The position numbers and the translations under genes are program-made. Shown piece by piece: positions 11,992 to 25,795 of a stretch of DNA of 64,000 nucleotides (position 1 is its first letter; each line of letters begins with the position of its first letter). A model generated the notes under the pieces. That model saw only the letters and a program-made list of their open reading frames with translations. It did no database searches and was not told where the DNA came from. Origin of the DNA: Zygnema cylindricum. Its lineage: Eukaryota; Streptophyta; Zygnematophyceae; Zygnematales; Zygnemataceae. Where the stretch lies: contig JBBHKE010000974.1 of NCBI GenBank assembly GCA_037447655.1, forward strand, positions 1 to 64,000, written 5' to 3'.

Positions 11992-14900
11992 TCAGTACTT
12001 CTCCCAGAGCTGGCAATCTGAACCGTGGTCCAGAAAGCGCTCCCATCGTCCAACCAGATCGTTCTGTTTCGAGGGATTCCAGTCTACGTGACCAATCTTC
12101 ATGACCAGACTGTCGCCCACTTGGGCCACATACCCTTCTGCGTTTGCTATGATAATCTTCACCGGGCTGCGGCAATGAATTCCACAGCGGTTTCTTGCGG
12201 CCAATAGCTCCGCGATCTGATCGTGGAGGCCAAAGTCATAGAAGTGATCGTAAAACACCACCGGCTGCATGTCAAAGAAACCCAGTCCCCATAACCTTCT
12301 CAGAAAACATTTAACAAATACTTTCCACATAGAACACAACGGAGGACGGACGACGGGCGACGGGCTGCATTTCAGAGAACCGCAGTCCTCATTAACCTTC
12401 TCAGAAAAAACGCTACCTCCAGTCCTCATTAACCTCCTCAGCAAAACACCCATAATTAACAAAAACCATCCATGTAAATCGCGACAGGCTGCATTTCAAA
12501 GTACCCCACGTCTTTCATAACATTCTCGGGAAAACACTAACTGCAGTCCTCATTTACCTTCTCGGGAAAAATCTAATCCCAGTCATCATAAACCTTAACA
12601 GAAAAACATTAACTGCAATTTTCATCAACCTTTGCAGAAAAACACTTGCGTAGAAAAACAAGACACATCTCATGTTTACTCATAGGCCCGTATTCCTATT
12701 ACACTTCAGCAAAAAGACAGTCAAGTGCTTTGGCGCTCTGCCAAATGTTTTCGCTTTTTTTTTGGGTTCCTCATAGATATGCTTAGGATTTTTGCCCTAG
12801 TCTCTTTGACTGCAACTTTCCGCCACAAGACCACATGCCGTGGAACAAGCTAATGGTCGACTTACAACTTGCATTTTCTCTCACAACTGTAACCTTACCG
12901 TGCCAGGGTGAGTGAGGATGTATGCATATCCCTGCATAAGCTTATCACGAGGAAACGGCCAATGACCCTGCATGCGCATAAGACAAAAATACATACAAAC
13001 TCAGATATCCAATCAGAGAGCACGTTAACTTGATTGCCAGATGAACTGCCTTCACAAACAGTGAGCCATAATGATTATGAGAGCCCAGAGGGAACCAACT
13101 AGGCAGAGTAGACAACTATTTTCCAGAATCGTTGAGTAAAGAGGCGGTAGAAAAAAATGCTGAACCTGTGTAGAACCCGTGTCATGATTCTCCAAGAACG
13201 TGACAGCGCGTGACGGCCACCAGCCCATGACTCCAGGGGGCTTGCCCTGGGGGTCAATGAGGCGCCAATACTCATTGTGCAGAGCAGAGTGCAAAATACC
13301 CTGCACACATTCCAGCCTCTGGTCAGACTCCCCGGTCCTGATTTCTGGACATTCTCAACTAGAATTAACATCATAGAGGTTTCACTCGTACTATGCGCAC
13401 GCATGAAACGCTCAAAAAATAATGAATATGCACACGGAACAAAATTTAAAAGTTTATAAAATGCGTTGACTGACTTTGACTTCATAATAAAATAAAATAA
13501 AAAACATTTAATCAAAAGAAATACTACAACTTAGGGTATGTGCCCATGTATTAAAGTACCGGGTTTCTTATTAGCACGAGGGAGAGTACTCGCTATTTTT
13601 TTAATTGCCCATCACGCGCATGTAGGGAAAAAAATTGTGGCTAATCAAATTTAACTAAAAAAAAAAATTACGTTAATATTGGCACTGTTTAACTAGCGTT
13701 ATGGTTAATTACTTTAATGTCGAATATTTTTAGATAGTGTAATCTACGAAATGTGTCAGTCCGTACTAAAACTGCTCATTATTTGTACAGACGTACAAAA
13801 TAAGTGTCATATAATGGCGTTGACATGGGAAATTGAGTGCGTCGCACGGAAAAGCGTACTCAGATTTGATTCAAAGTCATAAAAACGAGGGAAAATCCCG
13901 AGAACTTGTTCTCACATGTTCAGGCGTCAATATGTGAACACAGACTATCGCGGCTACCCTAAAAACATGGGAATGTGTATCGATTTCTTAACTCTAATAG
14001 CGATTCACGGTGTACTTTCTACTTTTTTTCAAAATTCCGTACATTACATACATACATTTTGTCCGTACACAAAAAGTATACGAATTTAACGAAAAGTTCA
14101 AAAACTAGAAAAACTAACGCATTTTCGTAAAAAAGTCAAAATCCATACGAATGAAACCTCTATGATTAACATGAAATTTATATGATACATATACAGCAGT
14201 AAATACAAACCTTCAAATTAATGAACACATTTTTTTTGCATTCATATTCAATAAGGGTCATATTCCATTGAATTAAATCATCAAAACTAGCTACAGTGTA
14301 CGATGTAATTGCCTGCTCAGGAGGCACACTAAATGTGACAGTCAAAGAAACAAAGATTTGTTTGACTGACGTCACGAACCTGGAGATTAAAGACTATCCA
14401 CTAACCACAATAGACTTTTTCCACACTAAGGATTACAATGGACGTCGTTAAAAGAAACAGGGCAAATGTATTGCCATGTCCGGTAGCCTAAACGATGATA
14501 ACCAGGATGAAGGTCTATATCTATTCACACAGGAAGTTAGTTTGACTGTATGATTCTACGTAAAAAACTTTTTTTAGTCCGTACAAAAGGTTAAAAGAGT
14601 TTTTTCTGCCGTTTGAACTAAAAATTTTAGATGTAGCAATGAATTTTAAAATCACGCAAAAAAAAATCATGGCCTTTTCCGGCATCTATGTGGTCAATTT
14701 TCATTTGTAAACAATCCCAAGTAAATATAGCTGACTGAGCTGGAGTGAAATTTCCGTTTCAGACGAGCCCGTTGGTCTAATTAGCGGGCTCGATTTTGTG
14801 TTGCTTAAAACTGTTTTGATACAGTTTGATCTAGTTATTCATGCAGGGTGCTTCACCAACACACGTCATGATCTTTAGGCCACCCATACCAAGAAAGTAA

Positions 14901-17900
14901 ATTTAAGCGCAAAAAATGCCTGGTTCAATGAGCCTGATGACAGCAATTTTCCATAAAATATATTATCCAGCTAAAACAGAGAACAGGCTCTCCCGAATTA
15001 TTGGAATCCTAAACCCGCAAACAAATTATCATGGTTTGTCACCTAAAAAGTACTTGTCTGCTTCAATACATAATGATCATTTCTCACTAAAATACAATCT
15101 TAAATAGGAAATGAAGCCACCTTTGTAGTGACGTCAAACGCCGATGAGGTGCCCCCAGTTGCATTGATCCAATTGATAATTCGTTGGCGATGAGCATCTG
15201 CTTGCATTACACATGCGCCTCTCGCAGACAAGATCAGCCTACATGGAGAGGTAAACCAACACTACTGGGTTTACCTCACACTACTGGAAATTATGACCAA
15301 TGCTAAGTGGAAATCCACATAAAATCCACCAGAAGAGCTACATTTTCCTATTATCAAATGGGGAAGAAGATTCTGTCATCGCTCATAACACCTGGGAACT
15401 CCAATGCGATATAAAAACATGCAATACACCTCAAGTGGTGCCTCTCCTTGTGAAACTGCCACTCACCTTGATTATAACACACAGCGCCACCTTCATAGCC
15501 CAGACTGTCCCAATATTCTCCAATGGAAAAAGCGGGACTGGAGGTTTCAATGTACTCCTTCACAAATCCACCCCAAAAACCTCTGCAGCCAGCCGGAAGC
15601 AACATTGTCAGGCACCTAATTTCGAACGTTTGTTCACAACTAAAGTGATGCATATTACAGTGACGTCTAGACTGACAGCTTCATGCTGAAACAAAGACCT
15701 TCCAATGGAAAACTCCAACAAGCCAGCACCTTTCAATGGACAACCCTCTGTTGCGGAATACCTGACAAAGTCTAGACGCCAGCCATCATATCCAACCTCT
15801 GTACGAAGCCAGCGAAGCCATTCTTTGATGTCCTTCCGCACAAATTCCTGTGAATGGTCAACATTGGGTGCCGCATGAAAGAAGTCTCCTGTTGCCCATT
15901 GCCAAGGAACTCTCGGTCAATGTTCTGCTATTAATCAAGCACAACAGCTCATCAACCAGAACAACATTAAATGAAGTGGCTGATCAAAAAATAAATGAAA
16001 AAGATACCACATTAGTGATTATACAACACCATGCAACTAAAATCTGCACAGGTACCCATATTCTGAGCACGGTTTCAGTGGTGTTTCCTCCAGTATGACA
16101 CCCTTACTAGCATTTGTCACTCCAATTTTCCAGTGTGTGTGTGTGTGTGTACACACTCATTCCATGCAGTTCGCATTCACTGTGTAGGTTGCTTCCAAGT
16201 TCTATGATATGACAAACGCGCTGCTTTTCCGCAGGACAATAATCATTCTTGCAAAATGTATTTTTCACATGACTGCCCAAATTGCACATGCATAATAAAT
16301 TGCAAAATTGTCTGCCAAGCTTGGAGAGAAATTTTACACAGAAAACTTGTCATTTCCTTCATAGACTATGTGTGGCAAGCAGTTTGGAAACTGCAAGGAG
16401 GAGCCAGGCCATGAATATTTTGCCATGATCTCAAAAAAAAATGTCCCTAGCATGGCCACACCGAATAATGGCCTTTCTGTCATTCATATAATGAACGATT
16501 TTGATAAAAGAGAGACAATTAAAACAAACACGCTACTGACCAGATGAGAGGTTGCCACGGCCATTGAAGTTGGGGTCATCACGCACAATAGCTTCCGGAC
16601 CCCATGCCAGCTTCCCTCCAAAAATATTCCATGTCCCATCTGGGCTCTGTGCGGCCATCCAGCCACTGAAGGGGTCATCACTTGTTCGAGCTGAAATCCT
16701 TGAAGGACCATAGAATGTTCAGCAGATGTTTAACCAGCAGCAGCAGACAGATAGCGTCTAATGATTCCCTTACCTGCTTAGAAGCACACCGATGATTGAG
16801 CACAACATCTCCCAGCACCTGTATTGTTCAACATGGGTGTCAATCAGCAAAAAAACTAAAAAGAAAATAAAAATCAGAGAAGGCAGATAGAAGAGAGAAC
16901 CTGCATGCAATTGCCACGTAGAATTAGCCTCATATATGACTAGCATCCTAGGTACCATATACCTCAAAATAGTAAGGTTAAAGTTGACCTTATTATTGCA
17001 CCATCACTACCAACTGCTACATGATGCCTGTGGTTTGAAAACAAGCCCGCAGCATTTTCTCTCAACAGGGTCAGAGTGTTATTCTAAAACGCTCCAGCTT
17101 GGATGCATTAAATACTTCACAGGCTGCAGGGTTGCTTTGCTAAATCAATTCTCCCAAGTGTCGGGTAAACTAAGAGTGTTCTTTTAAGTTCACCTCTGAT
17201 GGCATGTCAGTAACGAGATGTACATTGCACCTAGAAAACATGGTCTCGAGCACAATAACTGTTTGAGTGTGCATGTCACAAGAATCCATTAAGCTATACT
17301 TTTCACCACTTGCAAGAGCTGTGGAGGACATTAATGCAAATCCTGGCAGATCTCCATGTTCTTCGAAGTAAAGAATGAGAAGAAAATCAAAGAGGTCCTA
17401 AGTGGAACCATTTACATATGAGAGCCTGCTTATGCACCCTTTCCAAAAACAGCTCGTCAAATTTTCTCCCACTACATCAATTCCCATACAACATTTAGCC
17501 ATGAGAGGCGCAACCATAATCTCTCTACGCATAGCGCCGCGACATGTGGAAAAAAATCCTTACCTGAATGTCATGGTTGTGCATCTCCTCTATGCAGTAT
17601 TTGAGCTCCTCTACTGTACCATACGCTGAATTGAGATTATACAGATCAACAGGCATGTACCCTGCACGCTATGTCATAAGATGAAATCAGACGAGGTTGG
17701 ACGGGGAAGAACAAAACAGATAAGTTGTGGCCAGATGCATATCAGGATCCCGAAACTCCTCAATATATAATACCAATGGAACACCAAGAAGAACCTCAAG
17801 CATACTGACAATTTGCTACATATTTTACATGCAATCATGAGCTGTTGAACCGTAGTTATGTCGTACACAACTTGTAACCTGGACTTTTAATCCATTAGTG

Positions 17901-20900
17901 TTCCTTTAATCGAATAAAGACTACTGTCCTCAACTTCGAACGAGGCCAGACAGTTTTTTTGGGGAAGCTAAGGCATGCAATCACATTTTTGCATGTCAAC
18001 AAGTACTTGGTTCAACCTACATTACCCTAATCTGTTGAAATAACTGTTGTGCGTAAACTTCTTCGTAGGAATATTCACATTCATTCTTCACTACACGCTA
18101 ATCTGCCCCTTGCTACTCAAACTAGGCTTCAAATATAATTGATAAGGTGCACACCTTTGACTTCACTAAAGTTTTTCAGTTTTCGAAAATGCAAAAACTG
18201 AAGCATGCGAGGGTGTTAATACCAGCACGCCAAAAAAGTGTGCTCCATATCAATTTTGTGAAGGACAAGAGCCTTACCTTGTGGGGAAACTGATTCAGTT
18301 GGGGGAGGGAGCCAAATGGTCGTGATTCCACACGCTGCCATGTCAGCGGCTCGAGGAGCCAGCTCTAAGTACCACTTTCGACGCCAACTCTCCCAATTGA
18401 ACCCTTGAAACTGCAATAGCCATTGGTGGCGTCCAACATTTAAGCTATGATCAGGATTACATTCGCGAAACATATTGACAACAACCTAGAAGCTTTTTCC
18501 TTTGCAAAATGCTGGGCTGTAGGGATAGGCATAGCAATAACAGAGCCTTTCAGGAGACACGGTCCATAAACATACCACGATCTCTCGTCCAGTTCCCGTG
18601 CCAGATTCTGCCAATAGTGAATCCCTCCGCAGCAAAACCAAAAATCAGTCAGCGGCAAGTAGGACGACTGCCTTTAACCAATATTGTTAGCAACCAATGG
18701 TTGTTCTTCAAGAGCTACACCTCGAATCGTTATTAGCGTTGAGAAATTATTAGTGTAAAGAAAAAAATAGCGTCATTCATTCTAATTTAGTGCCAGGAGA
18801 CGTGGCAGATTATGGTCCACCTCCTTAAATAGTGTAGTTTATTCTATTTAAGGTATTAATGTCAAAATTTTGGGGTGCCGATATAGAGTTCATAACGCTA
18901 ATAACGATTCGCGGTGTACACGATGATATGCCAACGCATTTACAACTACCTCAAAACCAGGCAGAGATTAACAGAGACATGCATAGAAAAGGCCGTGGTT
19001 GACATTGATACATATAAACAACAGGAACACAATGGGGCATTTGACACACCGAGGACATGTTGAAGGGCAGAACTTGCAGTGGTAATTGCGACAGGGCCAA
19101 TGCTGGAGGAACTGAAATTTGTGGTTCAGCATGAAGAAAATTCTCCACTTACCGAGCTTATCTTCCAATTCTTCAGGTGTTTTGACTCGCTTGGGCATCT
19201 TGCGCTGAAGAGTCTTTTCAAGTTTCTCACGTTGCTCCTGCAACTCCTTCTGCTCTTTCTGCTGTGTTTCTATCTTTTCTGCCTGCTTAGTGAAGACGTC
19301 ATCCACCACAACCTGATAAACCCACAGTACACGCAGAAAAAATACAGCAGGATCTTTACACAGCAAAACAATACTGAATTCATACAAAATAATTGGATTT
19401 TTTTTTATCTCTTATGACGAGCAATATTATTTAACAGCCCGCTTTTTGTTTTTATGCCGATACCTTTCAGTACCAGTACCGTGTCAGGGTCATTTTTATG
19501 TTTTACGACTCAGGTCTGCTACAAAGACCTAAGAGAATATTCAGGTTCAAGTAAGGCTGATCCAGCGACAAAAAAATCTAAACCTTTAAATGCCAGCTTG
19601 CAAAGGCTGCAGAGAAACTGCACAGACTGCTTTTCTGAATGAACTCATGCCGCCAAACCCTTGGCTGGTTAATTTATTAAAGTAGAAAAGACATAAAATG
19701 TTTGCAAAACAATGACATCATAAGCAGGCCACAGGTGGAAGGGGTTCAATACCTGATGTTCTGCAATGGACCAAACTTCGTCAGGTGCAGGCAACTCAAG
19801 AGGAATTGCCGCCTCCACCGGTGTTCCCATAGGAGCGACCTTCAGAGGTGGCAAGTGAACTCCTGTCGTGCTCTTGCGCTTCAGCCACTCCGGACGTTCA
19901 CGACGGGGCCCCTCTGCCAGTAACTTCCACTTCAGCTTGGGATCACCCAACATTACATCCATGCGTCCGCCATTCAGCATGTCGTCCACCCCTCCAGCTG
20001 CCTGTCGTAGCACGTCGAAGCCCCTCTCTTTTACCTGTCGAGTTACAACATATGATCAGTTGCCACGAACAGAAATAATGAACCATTCGCATCTAACCAT
20101 AACCTTCCTTGTTCCATTGCAGTGGACAAAGGGGAATGCCAAACAATTGGGGAAGAACCACAGAAAATTAGATTCTAAACCGACCTGCTTGAGAAGCTCT
20201 TCCACGGCAAGAGCTCGATTCTGCCAAGCTCGGGTAGAATTTTCCGCTGCCACCAATGAATTCTCCAGTGCTTCAAACCTCCTTGTCATTGCCTTCTCTT
20301 TCACACTTTCAGCCTTCTGGGCTGAGAGGACAGCTGCTCGGAGGCTGTCTGTCTCTGCTTTATATGCAAGCATAGCAGCTTGTTCTCTCGCAGCAGATGC
20401 CATCTAACCATGCAATACAGACCAACCGCAGACGAAGAGAAATAACAGTAAGATGGACTTCAGGAACCTTACAAGATGTACTGACACTGTTAACTATGTG
20501 TAGCAACAGGTTGCGAAGAACACAACAGTCAACAGCAAAGTCTAACCAAATCAATCAAGATAACTCCCGCATGCAGTAAGGTGGCTTTACTAATTTTACA
20601 GACTCTGAGACCCCCAAGAAACAGAACACAACGAAATAATAATCATCTATTCTGCATCAAACCTCTAGGCTTTTCAAGTTTGACACAATAATGATTGAGG
20701 TAACACCCTCCATAGTCACCAAGAACCTAGAGGAACCTGTTTCTTCCCAAGTCGTAAGTAAAGATCTTGGAAACGGTTAGAAACATGCATACTGGCTAGG
20801 TCATTGTGCAGACCTTGCCTTCAAGAAAGGAAAAGAGGGCACTGGTTACTACCAGGAAAATCCATATTAAAACAGATTGTTAAGCGCATAGCACATGTAC

Positions 20901-23900
20901 CTTCACGGACTCGAGAGCCTTCTTTGTGAATTCTTCTCGATCTGCAGCTGCTTTCTCATGGGCAGCTCGCATCTCCCGCAATGTAAACTCATTGCTTCCA
21001 ATCCGGGATTCTGCTGCCTCTGCTCGTGCCACAGCAGCCTACATTGCATCCAGACACAAATTCCAAGGTCAACTTTGAGGTGCAAAACTGACATCAAGAC
21101 GACGCTCTTAGGCAAGATGTCTGTAAGGGCCAATGACAATAGCTATCAGTATTCGAGCAAAGCTTTCATGAATCATGAATGACATATTTCAAGAATGTTT
21201 GTTGACGAGCCTTCAGCTTAATGAACTGTATACGGTGGATGCATGAACTGTAAGCATGCATAGTGTCGATGGTTAACAACAGACAAGCATTCAGACTATC
21301 TCCATATGTCCGGAGAAGGCACAAGAGCCTCGATAATATGCCACACGTAAGCATTCGCAGATCTGGAGCTGATGCTAATAATCTTTAAGAAGCATTCAGA
21401 ATAAAAAAGGCAACCTCCCCCAACTACAAATGCATGGTGCACCTGACAACCTATACACCGACTAAGCTGCGTGTGAGTAGATAAATAAGTCCCTAGTGGA
21501 GTCTATAGATGTAGAGCCTTCATATGCCTGCTGGTAAAAAAAACTTGTGTTTCAAAATACAAAAGCTTGCAAGGTCACAGCCTTGCAGTACATATGCATC
21601 TTTAACACACGAGAGAAGTCGCCATAAGGAATGGACAGACGACACACTGTCCACAGCTTCCGTGAAGTCTAAAACAAAAATGTCGGCAAAGAGACGTGCA
21701 GCGCTGCCTAGAGGGGTTACTACACATGTAAACAGCATACTGCAAAATAATAGCTAAACAAGCGCAAGAAACGCAGTAATGCTTACTTTTGTACTCAAAA
21801 AAGAATGGCTCCCCTCTGAAGGGACTGTTTCATTTATTCATTTGCAACCAAGAAACTTGGAAAGCAATCAATTTGAGTAGGGCTCAGAAAGAAGATGTTA
21901 ATAAACCTACCTTCACTTCCATGACCTGCTGATTCACCTCCACCTCTAGCTGCCGAATTTTAGACTCCAATCCAGCGATAATTTCTTGCTTCTTGATAAC
22001 TTCAGCCTCCGCTCGAGTGAGCTCATCAAGTACACCCATGCGATCCTGTAAAGCTATTTCAGCCGCCCTTGCTTGTTCTTTGGCCATATCTGCAGCCGCT
22101 AAGGCGTCCTCGATGGTTGCCTTCGCCTCGACAATCACTGCATTAGACAGACATTCCATGAACCCATCGATGGACTCCAGATTAACATATAGCAAATCAT
22201 ATCAGCATTTCTCAAAAATGTTGGCTAAATATTCAATAGCTCAAACACGTGTGGATGTACACTTTTCGTTCAAGTCATTAAAACTTCCAGTTTCAGTCTC
22301 CATTATATACAAGCACGTCCCACAATATTCTTTCCTTCAATTCTTTCTGTGAAACGTTCACTATACCTGCGCGTCTTTTATTTTGCAGGTAGTAAAATTC
22401 CATGCCATGTGGTAATATCATCACTGATTAAGCTAGTGATTTTTTTTAAAAAATCATACAAGATAAATCAGTCAGTTAACAACCTTTCAAAGGTTTCTAG
22501 TACACACCAACCTGAAAGGTTAGTTCCAAAGAAGCTGCGACATCTAGACACAAACCCAAGCGAAAATATGAAGACCATACATACATTACATGCCAAGACA
22601 AAATCGGACGAATCATCATTTAAAACTGACCAACAAATCCGGGGAAGCCAAAAACTCAACGGTATTTCCCCACTTCAGATAGAAACACATGTGACAGTCC
22701 GCTGTCTCTTCACCTGCTGCAGCTGCTTCATCAGCCGCTTTTCTAATTCGCTCTTCCACAGTGGCGGCTGCAGTCACTGCGTCTGTCCTTGCTTCCGCGA
22801 TTCTCAGTTTTGCCTCTTCAGCAATGTGAGCTGAAGCCTCTTGCACAGCGATGGCTGCCATTCTTTCCACCTTCAACGCCAGGTCGATCGAGTCATTTTT
22901 GGACTCTGATAGCTGCTCTTCAACCTGAGTCTTCTCCTTCATCAACTTTTCCAGTTCAGCCTTGAAGGTCTCTTTCGCAGACTCCACCTCCGCCATAGCC
23001 TCCTCTGTGGTGGCCACCATATTTTGTGCATAAGCCTCCGCTTTGGCATCTGCAATGGCCACCGCTTCAAGAGCTGCGAGCCTTTCTGCTTCAGCTTTTG
23101 AAGCCCTTTCCTCTGCTGCTGACAAGGCCGCCTTTAGGGCTGCGATGGTCTCGTTTGCGGCGGCCACATCAACAAATTTTGCAGACCCATTGATGTCACT
23201 TGTGGAGATAACTCCCTCTTTTGTACCTCCCTGTTCTCCAAGGCAAGAAATGACCGAGTTTACTGTTTTGATCTTCCATTTAGACAATTCAGTAGACTCT
23301 TGAGCAAACCCACAGCAGACAAGCACAAGTTGAGAATGAAAAAGAGGAAGCAACCATAATTTGTAGAAAGATCCAAGCTGTTCCTTATTCCTTCTGAATA
23401 TTAGAGAAATGGGATTGCTAAAGCCCTACCTCTGTTGCTTCAGCCACGACTAAGTGCTTTTTGAAAGGACGACTGCTCCCGGTTGTAACAGGAATGAGAA
23501 CTCGAGACACCCTGCACAATCACAGCCAACCTTCCGAGTTAAAAAAAGGCGCAACAAAACACATCCACAATTTTGGTTTTCATAAACCAGCATATGTGAA
23601 TCAACACAAACAAAAATAGAAAAACGGGAAATCCTGCCAATATGCCATTCCCAAATGCATTTCTAAAGGGTTCAACATCACGTGACGTTGAAGCTCAGTC
23701 AACTACAGCTGCTCCAGGCTCCAGTCTTCACAAGAGGCCAGGTTGTTCTTGTCTGATCTTAGCAGTTAATGTTTTTCATAATGTCTTTGAATTACAGGTC
23801 CACATCAATGTGATCAAGATAAGCGCAGCTATACTAGGTAGTTTTGTGGACTTTAAATCATAAGATGTAAAATGCTTTCATGCACTAAAATATTTAAAAA

Positions 23901-24938
23901 TGTCGGAGCAACAAAAAGGCCTTCATCTGAAGTCTGCTTCGCTCATAGGACCATTCAGTTATTCGAAAACTGATAGAACAGCAACTAGATTGAGAGGAAA
24001 CAAAATTAAGTCTAACCTAATGCACAGCAAGACAAATTCTAACAAACAAATGAACAAAAGCAGTGAAAAAGCACAGTAATCAAGTGCTTGAAAAAGTGGC
24101 ATTAATCCATCATCTATCATCACTTCATGTGCTGTATGCTCGTGAGGGTGAGTTTTTAGTTGAAACCGCGGACTTAAAAACCAGGAATACGAAGATCTGA
24201 TCAAATTCAAGATCGTTACAGTCAAGATCAGCCAGAGTTAATCATTCCTCTGTAAGAGACACAGTCTATGCTTGAAAAGCATTGCACACACAAGGTCATG
24301 ATGATCTACTCCGATAAAATGGCAAGACTGAAAAAAACGTCGTGAAAACAGCGCCAATGGAACAGGAGAATTCTGCAGTATTTTTTCCGGAAAAGTGAGC
24401 TAATGTATGTCTAGACCATTTTCCATTCCCCATTGTCAGCAAACACAACATCTGCATACCTAAACCCACAGAGATATTGTAGACCTGCTGTCCCATTACA
24501 ACTCTTCATTCTAAAGAAATGCATCATCAAACCCCACCAGCATTTGAGCAGATAGTATACTTTCTGACGATCCAATCCTGCAGGGTTAACCCGACGGAGA
24601 GCTCTGGATCAAAGCTATACAGCCAATGAAACTCACCTGCCATTGAAAAATGAGCAGCTGTTTGATGAAGACAGAAAAACATCCCTTGCAACTGCCGAAA
24701 CACAGCGTTGTTCCTGAAGTGGCTTGTGCTGAAGCAATGCATGCACTTGGAAATGTTGCGAACTGGAGAGAGCAGACAAAGTTTGAGGGGTGGTTTGAAA
24801 GCCTGGAGGCCTCCCAAGAGGAGCGGTGACCGTGCTCTGACGAGAGGACAGTGGAGCCGAAAGAGGAAACTGCGCTGCCACGGCCAGGCATTCCTGTGCA
24901 ATATTGACAAAAAGCATATAAGCTTGAATGCTTGGCAA
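11992..24938 (-). CDS. plastid-type GH13 alpha-amylase with a long N-terminal coiled coil
   Basis: The predicted enzyme hydrolyses alpha-1,4-glucan links, probably plastid starch. Nineteen phase-consistent exons: 24938-24637, 23511-23430, 23230-22714, 22137-21911, 21038-20901, 20403-20185, 20034-19753, 19312-19153, 18607-18576, 18410-18278, 17661-17564, 16818-16774, 16646-16541, 15888-15762, 15582-15467, 15197-15121, 13300-13166, 12967-12899, 12264-11992; about 1045 residues. Residues 1-128 are Ser/Ala/Gln-rich and transit-peptide-like. Residues 129 to about 600 are Ala/Glu/Lys heptad coiled coil with a Pro-rich hinge before its last segment. From about 643, [20 protein letters not shown] opens the GH13 domain, close to AMY3. 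Family motifs: [18 protein letters not shown] (nucleophile about D820); IGEYWDSL (acid/base about E845); [11 protein letters not shown] (about D927). The end resembles AMY3. No CBM45 module, which AMY3 carries, is visible. The start Met is the least certain part. Confidence 0.9.
13372..14164. mobile_element. hAT-like element with perfect 8-bp duplication, in an amylase intron
   Basis: The terminal inverted repeats are CATAGAGGTTTCACTCGTA and, read from the other end, CATAGAGGTTTCATTCGTA. A perfect 8-bp duplication, attaacat, flanks the element at 13364-13371 and 14165-14172. The 793 bp are non-coding. The interior carries an end of the insert-1 family at 13531 (TTAGGGTATGTGCCCATG) and a family A end at about 13990-14013, so it may itself host older fragments. 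It lies in the intron between amylase exons 16 and 17. Confidence 0.88.
18718..18916. mobile_element. 199-bp TA-flanked MITE (family A), in an amylase intron
   Basis: The ends CACCTCGAATCGTTATTAG and CTAATAACGATTCGCGGTG are near-perfect inverted repeats, flanked by TA (18716-18717 and 18917-18918). The core GTGGCAGATTATGGTCCAC matches the other copies. This is the cleanest copy in the window. It lies in the intron between amylase exons 8 and 9. Confidence 0.88.
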
Positions 24939-25795
24939 ACATATGAAGAGAAGATGCGATGCAACAACCGGTGAAAGAAAGACATACAGTATGCACCGAA
25001 ATACTGCTAATATTTCAATCCATAAAATCCATGCCCGAACTCACGAAATCACTAAGTTTGATAAGTCATTTTTACTTCACAAATGAATCATTGGAAAACC
25101 CAGTGCCAACCTTCACATTACGTGCATGACCATGATGATTGACATCGCCAAATACTCAATGATCTTGAAGATCTTATTTGGTTTTAGTCAGTTCAACTCA
25201 GCAAAAATACAACGGTAACTCAGCAAATAGATGACTTTAATTGATTCAATCACTTCCACTGAGCAAAAGGAAGATCTCCATGCATCAATGCAGCCTTATT
25301 CTACCATCGTCAACTGTGTAAGATGTAGAGATCTGACGTGGCATCATTAACATCCTGCAAGTGGCAGGCCAAAGGCATTACCGACTAACCCCTCTCCCTT
25401 CATACTTCTCATAATCATAACAAGAACATAGAACTGCAGATCGCAAGGAGAACTCGAACAGATCACACCAACGCAGGGGTCTAGGCAAAGTTGCGAACAC
25501 AAACCATGGCTGAAGACGCCTTCCGGAGCAGAGAGGGAGGGCGAAGAAAATATAACTGTGAGATACAGATTCAATTTAAAGAGCTCCACGTGGTTTCAGC
25601 GGGCAGTCTACATATGCCACGTGTCCAGCTCTACATTATATCTTCTTCAAATCGCACGTTTCGGCCGTCGGATGGTGAAAAGATCGTAAATCGTAACGAG
25701 CCGTCCCAAAAGGTGGTCGGGCAAGAGGCTTCCTGTGTAGTGCTGTACCGTAATCGAAAAGTACGTCGGAAAAAAAGTGGATGCGACGATGAAGA
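24939..25795. other. amylase upstream region, no gene seen
   Basis: This is DNA immediately upstream of the chosen alpha-amylase start. It should contain the promoter and 5' untranslated region, possibly with an untranslated exon. I cannot assign a TATA box or start site. Short open frames on both strands have no recognisable content. Confidence 0.45.

Noticed and set aside
13531-13963. Complete second copy of the insert-1 MITE family
   Set aside because: The left end TTAGGGTATGTGCCCATG is clear, but no matching right end with a TTA flank was found; ACCCTAA at about 13955 has the wrong flank.
16484-16711. Amylase exon starting at the CAG near 16696
   Set aside because: That acceptor puts the downstream bases out of frame. 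The acceptor before AGC at 16646 gives [15 protein letters not shown] in frame.
18440-18658. Longer coding exon in the frame [17 protein letters not shown]
   Set aside because: That frame does not join the GH13 domain. The 32-nt exon in another frame gives the conserved [12 protein letters not shown] junction with correct phases.
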